Assembly: GCA_013339765.2 (NCBI GenBank)
Contig: CM023457.1
Span: 41,714,144 to 41,778,143, forward strand
Source: Haemaphysalis longicornis
Taxonomy: Eukaryota > Arthropoda > Arachnida > Ixodida > Ixodidae
Length of the DNA: 64,000 nucleotides
Direction of reading: 5' to 3'
The position numbers and the translations under genes were made by a program. The notes under the pieces were generated by a model. The model was not told the origin of the DNA and ran no database searches. It saw nothing but the letters and a program-made list of their open reading frames with translations. Position 1 is the stretch's first letter. The number at the start of each line of letters is the position of its first letter. Shown one piece after another: positions 1-8,131 of this stretch.

Positions 1-1026
1 TGCGAAAATTCTAATGTGGCCTTTTTTCCATGCAGATGTTGTGCACTGCGTGCCAACACAAACTTTTTTTTTCCAGATGGCTCCACATGTTGTTCCCCGC
101 CACTGCTCGCATGTATCCCTCGGGCCTTGGGTGAAGCACAGTGGTTAGGTTGCCGGTTCTGCAGCGTAGAGGTTCCGAGTTCAATTCCCGCGGACATTCC
201 TAACATTTTTTTCTCTAGGCGCGCAATCCCAACTTCTGCTTGTGGAAACCTTTCCACCACACCACTTTCCCTCAGACTTCTTGGCATGTAGAATGTTCAC
301 CCTCTCCGCATCATTGGTGATGATAGTTTTCTGGGAGTGCTCCACAGCAGAACTAAAACCTGAAAGAGCTCTGCTGGGGAAACGCTGCAGAAAATTTCCA
401 AGGGCATCCAATCCGAAACAACTTCTGGACGTGCCGCATAGTGAGCAAGCCACCAAGTCTTCATTCCTTGCTCTTGGGCCACAAATCTTATCAATTCTTA
501 CTCAATCTCGAGGGTATAAGATAACCCGTGAAGGATTCGCTTATAAAGCACTTGCGCGTCGCGCGTTTCCTCACACAACGCACAGGAATCTCAAATCAGT
601 TGCGAGAAGGGCATGCCGTGCATAACATTAATGTATCAAAAGTGTTGAAACAGTGATCAGCATTAGTGTGTGATAACACTTAATTGCCTGATGAAAAAAT
701 GTGCTCAGAAACCAGCTTCGTGAGTGTCACAATGCAGATGCGTGCTTCTCAAGAAAGCTTTATCTCGGTGTCTAGGATCGTGAAGCTAGACAAATTAATT
801 GTTTTTTTGTAAAAAAGAGGATTGCTACAAGTTAAAAAAAGTTATATGAAAACCGGGAAGTAGGGGACTTTAACGGCACGCAGATGACCTCTCTTATCTA
901 GGCAGCACTGACTGAGAGATCAGCGTGCGAAGAAAGAACCATGAGGGCGTAAGAGGCTTAGGAGGTAGAGGTAGAGCTTTTCTCTTGCTGTTTGTTTACT
1001 TGTCACCGTCACTGCAAGGAAACGCT
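1..1026. other. Left edge, no gene recognised
   Basis: Apart from the tRNA-like segment at 129-200 I see no coding exon, transposon protein or repeat here. The open frames at 16-625 overlap on both strands and show no recognisable motif. Confidence 0.5.
129..200 (+). repeat. tRNA-like SINE head or tRNA pseudogene
   Basis: The segment has an A-box-like AGCACAGTGG and, about 45 bases later, a B-box-like GAGTTCAATTCCC, the layout of an internal Pol III promoter. The bases around the T loop do not pair, so it is not a working tRNA. It is probably the head of a short tRNA-derived SINE; no tail or target duplication could be set. Confidence 0.4.
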
Positions 1027-1039
1027 TGTCAGCAGCGGA

Positions 1040-1287
1040 TTGATTGATTGATTGATTGTGGGGTTTAACGCGCCGACGCAACGCAGGCGATGAGGCGCGC
1101 CGTAGTGGAGGGCTCCGGATTAATTTAGACCACCTGGGGATCTTTAACGTGCGCCGAAAATCTCGTACACACGGGCGTTTTTGCTTTTCGCCTCCATCAG
1201 AGAAGCGGCCGCCGCGGCCGGGAATTGAACCCGCGACCTCGTGCTCAACAGCGCAACGCCTTAGCCGCTGAGCCACCGCGGCGGGTC
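1040..1287 (-). mobile_element. Ruka-type tRNA-derived SINE, full length
   Basis: Read on the - strand, the element starts at 1287 with a tRNA-like head. It has an A box (TGGCTCAGCGG), then a B box (GGTTCAATTCC), a body, and a (TCAA)n-type tail of four or so ATTG units at 1040-1056. It is flanked by a perfect 13-bp target duplication, TGTCAGCAGCGGA, at 1027-1039 and 1288-1300. The layout matches the Ruka SINE family known from ixodid ticks. The intact duplication and head suggest a fairly recent LINE-mobilised insertion. The small open frames inside it are not genes. Confidence 0.85.
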
Positions 1288-1300
1288 TGTCAGCAGCGGA

Positions 1301-2345
1301 GAGCGCCGGTGCATGTTTTCAAATTTCGAAATAAATTGTTTGAAGCCGAATCGAATATTGCGCCATCTGCACCGATATGAGTGACTTTAGGATATTGGCA
1401 CGCCCATAAGTTCTTCTTATTCTTTCAACATACCGAAAGGTTAAATCATTTCGAAAACGGGAGCGAAGGGAGTTGAAAAAGTTTTAGTGCTCCATTGAAT
1501 CCTGCTGTAGTAATACGTTCGTGGAGACATCAGTTAGAGATTGAGCCAAGTAAAATCCCAACAGATGGGCTCAATTTGTACCTGTTAAGAGAAGTGCCTG
1601 GCTCAGTGACTGGCTGACTTATCGAGGCCCGGCCAGGACAGCTCTACCTAAAGATTTGAAACTGCGAGAGTACCGAAGTAGACTCGAATGTAGGAAGACC
1701 CCCTCAAAATTGCATCTAAAAAAAAGCAAGCCCAGGAATGCTGGTGCGAACGAGCGCCGAGAGTTATTCGGGGTCACCCCGGTAAATCATTTCGAAACAT
1801 TTTCCGGGGGTGACAGCCCAGGGCTCTCATGACAGACGGGGCGATTCAGCACAACACTGAAGTGACACAAGAACAGGAGGCAACGCGGCCGCTTAGAAAC
1901 TCGTATCACAAAATGAAGCTCTTCCGTCAACTACCAGTACCCCCCAGACGGCGGCACTCAATGATCGATGCTCCCTTCAAGAGCCGTACGCTCGTGGTGT
2001 GCGCAGGTGCTTTTGTATAAGCGCGCAGAATAACCATGTGCTGTGGGTTGAGCGGCAAACGTTATTCCCAATCATGAGAACACATTCGCTGCCACATCCA
2101 TCGAAGCTACCGGCAGCGGCACTGCCGTGCCATATCAAAGCAAACATGGCGGCTGACACTAGCGGCCGCTCTCGATTTCCTTTGATTCGTGAGTACGTTA
2201 TTCGCTTTTAAGTGTTTTGTTCGTCTCTAATAAACAAAATGAGTATTATCGAATTCCTTGAATCGATGCATGGCGCGCGCTGACATAGGCACAATCGTAT
2301 CACGTTCGGTACATTTCTGAATGTGCTGGTGGAAGGTTAGCCGCT
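1301..2345. other. No recognised feature
   Basis: No transposon motif, exon or tandem repeat was recognised. The short open frames at 1829-2211 overlap on both strands and have no family signature. Confidence 0.4.
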
Positions 2346-2613
2346 CTATAGTCCACACCACAAGCTGCATGCAGCACTGTGGGGTCGACATTGTTGTCAA
2401 TACAGCGCCCTCTGAGGGCGCCTAACTTACCTCGAAAGGAAGTGAGAATAGGTGGGCGCCGGGGCCTTGCGGTTCCACATGCCGATAGGGGAGACTGACA
2501 GATTTTTTCAAAACCCCCTTCACGGCGAGTTGGGTGCCCTGAGTGGACGCTCTACTGACAACAATGTAGCCTCCACAGTGCTGCATGCAGCTTTTCGTAT
2601 GAACTATAGGTAC
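2346..2613. mobile_element. Fold-back MITE-like inverted repeat
   Basis: The arms at about 2349-2435 and 2520-2612 are imperfect reverse complements. Shared blocks include GCTGCATGCAGCACTGTGG, ACATTGTTGTCA and TATAGT at the outer ends. About 85 bases separate the arms. This is the shape of a small fold-back MITE with long terminal inverted repeats. The outer TATAG sequences could be either termini or a target duplication. Nothing in it codes for a protein. Confidence 0.6.
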
Positions 2614-2660
2614 GGTGGACAAAGCGCACAGATCGGAATTGCCAACCTTCAAAGTCGGCA

Positions 2661-2712
2661 TTAGCTTTATTGATGCTAGAATGTATGCAATGGTATGCAT
2701 CAATAAAGCTAA
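2661..2712. repeat. Perfect 16-bp hairpin
   Basis: TTAGCTTTATTGATGC at 2661-2676 is exactly reverse-complemented at 2697-2712, with a 20-base loop that also holds two ATGCA words. It lies just right of the fold-back MITE and may be a separate tiny hairpin element or a templated inversion. Confidence 0.7.
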
Positions 2713-2928
2713 ACGCTACACTTCGACCTTAACCATAGACACGAGGGTGTTACTCTTTCCCCAGCTCCTAGCACCCCCGATTTCTCATTTCTCTTGCCGT
2801 TACTAAGCCGACCCCCAACATTGGATTGTCAAACTTCAAACTTCAAACCTGCAATCGTGTAAATATGGTACATGTACGGTACATGTAAATACTCGTAGGG
2901 CCCCCCCTCTGGTCTCTCGTCTAGAACT

Positions 2929-3174
2929 TGTGGTAATCCGGCAATAGTGGCGGTGGACAATCCCGCGCGATGGACATGTGCCGGCGGAGTATGAAGAGGT
3001 GGCGCGAGAGGAGCGAGGATAGGACATGGCGGACTCGGCTGGGCGACGTGTGTGCAGCCGGATCGGCTGAGCGGTGTACCTTGGCGTAGCGGGACTCCAA
3101 GTAAAGGTGTGATCGAGGGGGCTCAGTGTCCTTTCTTGGGAACCGCGGCCGGGTGCAAGAACCCCGGTACCACA
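2929..3174 (+). repeat. 5' LTR of the SNX-carrying element
   Basis: The 246-bp LTR has inverted ends TGTGGTA...TACCACA and TG...CA boundaries. It matches the 3' LTR at 245 of 246 positions by eye. An AGTAAA followed by a GT-rich stretch near its right half may act as the polyadenylation signal. No TATA box is evident. Confidence 0.9.
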
Positions 3175-3379
3175 TTTGGCGCCCTGAACGTGGGGCCGGC
3201 CGTGGTTCCTGGGAAGGGCATTGTGGTCTTCTTCCCGCCCAGAATGCAGTGGCACAGGACATGGTGAGTGGGCGTTTTCGAACGGAGGAAGCAGCGAGGC
3301 CGGGTCGGAGCGGTCGCTGCTTTGGGTCGTGCGTGATTTCGGTGGACTGCGTCGTCGCTGTGCCGGCCAGCGCCCAGTG
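3175..3379 (+). other. Leader of the SNX-carrying element
   Basis: Between the LTR and the SNX start lie the primer site and a GC-rich leader. A strong 5' splice-like ATGGTGAGTG sits at 3261. The part from about 3270 onward probably derives from the host gene's 5' untranslated region. No gag-like coding was seen. Confidence 0.5.
3177..3196 (+). promoter_or_regulatory. Primer-binding site, tRNA-Lys-like
   Basis: Two bases after the 5' LTR comes TGGCGCCC, then TG, then AACGTGGGGC. Without the TG this complements the 3' end of arthropod tRNA-Lys (…CCCCACGUUGGGCGCCA). The site therefore looks like a minus-strand primer site carrying a 2-base insertion. Confidence 0.7.
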
Positions 3380-3787
3380 ATGATGACTCTTCAGGACGGC
3401 AGCGATGACACGGCAAACGTGACCGACAGCTCGCTGAGGATGCGGTCAGACACGATCGACCTGGCGGACCAGTCTCTGGTGGTGGACATCTCGGATGCCC
3501 TCAGCGAGAGGGACAAGGTCAAGTTCACTGTCCACACCAAGACGACGCTGTCGAACTTCCAGAAGCCGGAGTTCTCTGTGCTTCGGCAGCACGAGGAGTT
3601 CATCTGGCTCCATGACGCCCTGGAGGAGAGCGAGGACTACGCCGGGATGATCATTCCCCCGGCCCCTCCGCGGCCGGACTTCGACGCCTCGCGGGAGAAG
3701 CTCCAGAAGCTCGGCGAGGGCGATGGCTCCATGACCAAGGAGGAGTTCGCCAAGATGAAGCAGGAGCTCGAGGCGGACAGCTGCTGA
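3380..3787 (+). CDS. Truncated sorting nexin (SNX5/SNX6-like) PX fragment
   Basis: The 135-residue frame starts at the first in-frame ATG (3380). Residues 34-58 (ALSERDKVKFTVHTK and context), 69-80 (RQHEEFIWLHD), 91-100 (IIPPAPPRPD) and 103-132 (helix with KLGEGDGSMTKEEF and KMKQELEA) match the PX domain of SNX5/SNX6, the BAR-type sorting nexins of the endosomal ESCPE-1/retromer coat. RQHEEF replaces the usual PI3P-binding arginine motif, as in that subgroup. After ELEA the family sequence is lost and a stop follows. The second half of the PX domain and the whole BAR domain are therefore missing. There are no introns, as expected after reverse transcription. The frame is intact with no disablement. 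Whether it is translated is unknown; a dominant or decoy role is speculation. Confidence 0.82.
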   Translation: MMTLQDGSDDTANVTDSSLRMRSDTIDLADQSLVVDISDALSERDKVKFTVHTKTTLSNFQKPEFSVLRQHEEFIWLHDALEESEDYAGMIIPPAPPRPDFDASREKLQKLGEGDGSMTKEEFAKMKQELEADSC

Positions 3788-3808
3788 CGACTGCGCCGGA
3801 CACCACCC

Positions 3809-4088
3809 CCGCGGAGCAAGGCCCGCGGACAGGACCTTGCCACGTTTGGACCTTCTGCAAGGACCCCCGGGTTTTAGGAGGCCACCTGTGGCACCGGTCT
3901 ACTGCCATCCGGGCTGAGCCGTGGGAGTCCCTCGAGAGTGCCGACGCGACCCGCGGAGCAAGGCCCGCGGACAGGACCTTGCCACGTTTGGACCTTCTGC
4001 AAGGACCCCCGGGTTTTAGGAGGCCACCTGTGGCACCGGTCTACTGCCATCCGGGCTGAGCCGTGGGAGTCCCTCGAGAGTGCCGACG
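3809..4088 (+). repeat. Two-copy tandem duplication, 142-bp period
   Basis: The 138 bases at 3809-3946 recur at 3951-4088 with no difference seen by eye. Each copy runs from CCGCGGAGCAAGG to GAGTGCCGACG. They form the element's 3' region between the SNX stop and the polypurine tract. Reverse transcriptase slippage or a jump during replication would produce such a copy. The near identity fits a very young element. Confidence 0.85.
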
Positions 4089-4125
4089 ACTGCAGCCGAG
4101 GGCAGCCAGCGTCGGCCTTTTCTTC

Positions 4126-4140
4126 GGAGGGGGGGGAGAG
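4126..4140 (+). promoter_or_regulatory. Polypurine tract
   Basis: GGAGGGGGGGGAGAG runs right up to the 3' LTR, where a plus-strand primer is expected in LTR elements. Confidence 0.85.
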
Positions 4141-4386
4141 TGTGGTAATCCGGCAATAGTGGCGGTGGACAATCCCGCGCTATGGACATGTGCCGGCGGA
4201 GTATGAAGAGGTGGCGCGAGAGGAGCGAGGATAGGACATGGCGGACTCGGCTGGGCGACGTGTGTGCAGCCGGATCGGCTGAGCGGTGTACCTTGGCGTA
4301 GCGGGACTCCAAGTAAAGGTGTGATCGAGGGGGCTCAGTGTCCTTTCTTGGGAACCGCGGCCGGGTGCAAGAACCCCGGTACCACA
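4141..4386 (+). repeat. 3' LTR of the SNX-carrying element
   Basis: A 246-bp copy of the 5' LTR with one substitution. It is followed by AACT, which repeats the four bases before the 5' LTR. Confidence 0.9.
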
Positions 4387-4581
4387 AACTTGACAAGACC
4401 ACAAACCCTGTAGTACCCTTGACAGCACCGGGTCTGTTGCAGTGGCTTCAGCAACCACTTTGGGTGACAGCACACAGGGATATACGCCTTCCAGCATGAA
4501 CACTTCTGCCGGGGCCCCTGCAGAACATCCTGTTGTTGGCAAAGGCAACCGACTCAACCCATCCGCAGGGGCTATCAGGCC
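4387..4581 (-). pseudogene. Gypsy RNase H-integrase linker fragment
   Basis: On the - strand the frame reads ADGLSRLPLP followed by a stretch ending DPVLSRVLQGLWSCQV. This is the hinge between RNase H and integrase in Ty3/gypsy polyproteins of the mag-like type. It stops at the SNX element's edge, and its continuation on the other side (below 2929) is not clearly gypsy. It opposes the integrase fragment at 4582, so the old element is rearranged. Confidence 0.6.
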
Positions 4582-5386
4582 TCCGGGCCGATTCGGATAT
4601 CGGATAATGGCCCCGCGTTCGTGAGTGAAGCATACGAGGTATTTCTGAAGAACGGCGTGAAGAGGATGCTCGTGCCTCCCTATCATCCTACCTCTAACGG
4701 TGCTGCAGAGAGAGCTGTGCAATGAAAGTGAATCTACAGAAAGTTGGCACAGGGGACCTACATGCACAAATTGCCCGAATACTGTTAACCTATCGGTCTA
4801 CTCCCCACGAAGTTACCGGGTGTTGCCCGTCCAAACTCCTAATGGGACGGAAGCTGAGGACTGCGTTGGATCTTCTGCGGCCGGATCTACGAACAACAGT
4901 CCTCCAGAAACAAATCGCTCAGAAGAGGGATTATGATCAACGAGCCAAGCCGAGGGCGCAAGCACAACCAGGAGACAGGGTGTTCGCCAGGAATTTTCGT
5001 CCAGGTCCTAGCTGGATGCCTGCCACTGTCACCAGGCAACACAATTCCCAGACGGAGCTGCAGTTGGATGATGGGCGACAATGGACCCGCCACCTGGATC
5101 ACGTAAGGCAACCCCAGCCGATACCAGGCCGGCACAGCCTTTGTGGCTCTGGCACTGAAGGCACCGAGCTACAAGTACCGCCGTCGTCAACTCCAGGGAA
5201 CACCGAGGACAGTGTCTATCCCAACGCGGTGCCAAGTTTGGCTGAACAAGTGCATCCCTCCGGTGCGTCCTTCCCATTGGAGGCCAGGGACATAAGTGCA
5301 CCGCGCACAGAGTGCGCCTCATCTCCTCCCACACCACGGCTTCGTCGGAGCACCATGGAACGCGGTCCTGTGGCACCATGATGCGA
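4582..5386 (+). pseudogene. Ty3/gypsy integrase fragment
   Basis: The + strand encodes SDNGPAFVSEAY at about 4597 and YHPTSNGAAERAV at about 4680, the second aspartate and the glutamate of the DDE integrase core. An in-frame stop follows at about 4721. Next come RSTPHEVTGCCPSKLLMGR and PGDRVFARNF, then a basic tail ending in LRRST near 5350. The zinc-binding N-terminus and first catalytic aspartate are absent. The fragment lies head-to-head with the gag-protease half at 5390-6669, so this part of a gypsy copy was inverted or comes from a second copy. Confidence 0.8.
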
Positions 5387-5389
5387 GCC

Positions 5390-5927
5390 TTAACCCCCCG
5401 GAACGTGCCTAACCCTTCAGAAAACACCTCCTGGAACTCCACCACCGCTTCTTCCGCAGACGACACGGAACAAATGGATTCCGGCTTGCTGATTCCTACT
5501 TGAAATTCTCTCATCCAGCTCCTACCGAACAATGTGGGGCAAGGTCCTTTTACCACAAACAGTGGCAGCTGTCTCTCTTCTCTGAGCTTCACAGTTGCCG
5601 CGTACTTCCCAGTGACTGGTCGTGTGTCTCCACAAAAACTCCGAAGTTGCACGTCGGATGGTTCAAAACGGCAGAAGGAAACAGCTGCGTGAACTTCTTT
5701 TCACTTATCGTTGACACACTGTTGCCCGTATCTAGTTCCATTTCTAACGGCACGCTGTTAACGATAACCGCAATGCGCATCGGCGCCGGTCCGGCCGTCT
5801 GTAGTGGCCAAAGGTCATACACTTCCCCCTTGTCTTCCGCCTCGCGCGCTTCATCCACAGTATTCACGCGGATCGAATCTGCGCGGCGAATCTTTTTATC
5901 TGTTAGCCCTTGATCAGCCTTGCACAC
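5390..5927 (-). pseudogene. Gypsy protease and start of reverse transcriptase
   Basis: On the - strand the piece begins with a CCHC zinc knuckle (CYKCGRQGHLARVC, about 5925-5970). It continues through the aspartic protease motif MELDTGNSVSTIS near 5720 and the post-protease segment (GRSWMREF, about 5510). It ends in FQEVFSEGLGTFRGVKARI, the lead-in to reverse transcriptase, at about 5390. The catalytic palm (YxDD) is missing. It continues gag at 5914-6669 in the same direction and stops at the inversion junction near 5387. Confidence 0.8.
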
Positions 5928-6669
5928 TCTTGCCAGATGCCCTTGCCGCCCGCATTTGTAGCAGACGTGAGTTCACGTGTTGGCACTGGTGCGCTTGATG
6001 GGTACCGCCGCAGCGGAAACACCCGCATTCACGATGCCCCGTTTGTACGATGTTTGCCGACACCGTGGCCGTTTCGACTGTCAATTGGGCTGGCACAGAC
6101 TGTGGTGTTGGTTGAGCGCTCAGCGTACGGGAATCCTCACGAGCAGCTTCGATGGCCGTCACCGTACTTATCGCGGTTTCTAAGTTTAGATCAACTGTTT
6201 CTAATAACCGCGTTTGCATCGGGACGTAGTTAATGCCACTGACGATTTGGTCTCGTAGCATGCGGTTCCGGAATGACTCAAACTTGCAGTCCTCGGCCAG
6301 TCGCTTCAAAGATGCTATGTAGTCCCCCACCGCCTCCCCTTCCCGCCTGTGTCTTGAAAAGAACTTGAAACTTCCTACCACCTCCGACACCCTTGGCGAG
6401 AAGTGGTTGTTGAGAGCTTCAAAAATTGTCGCTAAGTTCGTCTCTGCAGGTTTTCCTGGGGCCAGTAAACTTCGTAGCAAAGAATACGTCGCGGCTCCGC
6501 AACAGGTCAGAAATACGGCCGTCGTCTTACCGTCGGGGACGTCGTTCACCGTGATGTAAAGCCCCACCCGCTCCCGGTATTCCGTCCAATCCATGGTGTC
6601 CGCGTTGAACTCGTCTATCTTCCCGATGACCGGCATGGCTGCTCGTGCGTCGTCGTTCACTTGACTCAT
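5914..6669 (-). pseudogene. Gypsy gag, largely open
   Basis: The start ATG at 6669-6667 (MSQVNDDARAAMPVIGKIDE) lies just downstream of the primer site. The frame stays open for about 250 residues. It contains the capsid-like block with WTEYRERVGLYI, FEALNNHFSP and YIASLKRLAEDCKF, then a CX2CX3HX4C knuckle (CFRCGGTHQAHQC) and, after it, the second knuckle. This is typical of mag-like Ty3/gypsy gag. Gag packages the element RNA in virus-like particles. The copy is an orphan because its pol half is gone. Confidence 0.82.
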
Positions 6670-6672
6670 TTT

Positions 6673-6686
6673 TCCTCGTCGCCAGT
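6673..6686 (-). promoter_or_regulatory. Primer-binding site of the gypsy copy
   Basis: Read on the - strand, ACTGGCGACGAGGA directly follows the LTR end and precedes the gag ATG by a few bases, the usual place of the tRNA primer site. Confidence 0.6.
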
Positions 6687-6869
6687 TGTGGTGACCGGTC
6701 CCGCGAACATAGCGCGCGGCAGTCAGCACACACAGCCGCTGTCGGGGGCATAGGCACTCTGACCCACAGGTCACGCGCTCTACCTTTATTGGCACTCTCG
6801 TCGCGGCATCCCGTGGATGTACATGGAAGTTCCTCCGTGTATTGCTCCCAGGTGGCGCCAGTTACCACA
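6687..6869 (-). repeat. 5' LTR of the gypsy copy
   Basis: On the - strand the segment starts TGTGGTAACTGG, ends GGTCACCACA and holds an AATAAA signal. Its inverted ends TGTGGT...ACCACA resemble those of the SNX element's LTR, but the bodies differ. No second copy of this LTR was found nearby. Confidence 0.75.
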
Positions 6870-8131
6870 GTATATCATGACGTAGAGCCTCACTAAGGCA
6901 TTATTTTGGCAATATATGCTCCTAACTGAGAAAAGAGAAATAGTGTTCTTGCAAATTCGTTATTTCACTCACCCATGCAGATTTGAAGTGCCTTTCGCTG
7001 ATATATGCATTCAGTAACAATCTATAAAGCATATTTGCCGTTTTGCCCTAACAAATCGGCATTTTGGAGCATATGGGGTGTGTAAAGATACCACAAAATG
7101 CGTTTCGCGGCTTTGTACGCTCAATTGATTTTTAGTGATAAATGTTATTCAATCGAACACAGAAAACCAATCTGAAGGATTTCGCCTTGCGATGCCGCTC
7201 AAAGGTCGGAAAAGATATTTTTGAAATTAAGCCCCTGACAGGACAAAAAGACTTAGCATTTATGTGAATGCCAAACCAAACTGCTGCTTCAAGAGATTTC
7301 AGGTTTCTGGATCGCTTTCGTATTATAATGTAGACGGTCAATTATACTGAATTTTTGAAGATACCTATAGGTCTTAGAGCAGGAACATGTAAAAACTTTT
7401 CCACAATTTTTTTTCGAAGGGCCACTGAGATATCGAAGAGGATTTTGTCGATATTTTCACGGATGGCACAGAGACCTTGACGTGAAGCAAATTGAAAGTT
7501 AAAAAACCTGGTGTTTAATTGCTGGGAACCACCCCGCACGGGGCACCTTGAGCAATCTTGGTGACGGTATTGGCGACACGGCGGACTCCGAGGCCCCATA
7601 CACATAAGCTGGATCCAACGGTGGCGATGTGTTCTTAGGTGAAGGGTAGAAACCTCAAACGGTAGCCGTCGGAGCCCAGATCAGGCTCCGGCGGATGGCC
7701 TCCCTGTCTTTTTACCAAGCAGCGAGCTCTGGGACCTCTTCAGCTATCAGGGTAAGGCTGACGAAGAAAGTACCCCTGTCCCTGCTTTTATACATGCTGT
7801 ATGGTTTTTTCTTGCCTTGCGCCATTAACATCCAACCATCATCAATTGCTGAGAACCACTGGAGCAAAAGTGAGGAAAATGTGCTCGCCGATCACACGTG
7901 GTCAGCGTTCTTCTACTATCACCTCGGTTACAGCTAGACGGCGATTGGGGATTGATCATTGCGTCACTGGTGGTGAAGGAGACGTTGGAATGATCATAAC
8001 TGGCAGCTTTGTCATTACTCTGCCTGTTAAGAAGCATCGTGTACATGGCTGGTGCGGAAAGGATGAACAGAAACGTGATGTTCTTAGTACGACAGCTCTC
8101 ATGTTATCGTTCGTAGTATGGCTCAGACCAC
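6870..8131. other. No recognised feature
   Basis: AT-rich DNA without recognisable exons or transposon proteins. The overlapping short frames here look random. Part of 7600-8131 may be the 3' untranslated end or LTR of the gypsy fossil to its right. Confidence 0.35.

Larger units (their letters stand above)
2929..4386 (+). mobile_element. LTR element carrying a captured SNX5/6-like gene
   Basis: This 1,458-bp unit has two 246-bp direct LTRs that start TGTGGTAATCC and end GGTACCACA. They differ at one base (cgcgcG against cgcgcT). A primer-binding site lies at 3177-3196, a polypurine tract at 4126-4140, and the 4-bp duplication AACT at 2925-2928 and 4387-4390. No gag, protease, reverse transcriptase or integrase is present. 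The 966-bp interior instead holds an intronless fragment of a host sorting nexin and a duplicated 3' segment. The element must have been mobilised in trans by an autonomous LTR element. LTR identity of about 99.6% indicates a very recent insertion. Gene capture by LTR elements is known, for example maize Bs1. Confidence 0.88.

Noticed and set aside
3221..3379. N-terminal extension of the SNX frame
   Set aside because: The frame is open upstream but has no in-frame ATG before 3380, and the added residues have no family similarity; it is leader sequence.
3380..3787. First exon of a resident sorting nexin gene
   Set aside because: It is enclosed by near-identical LTRs with a primer site, polypurine tract and target duplication. 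There is no splice donor after ELEA that would rescue the rest of the gene in this window.
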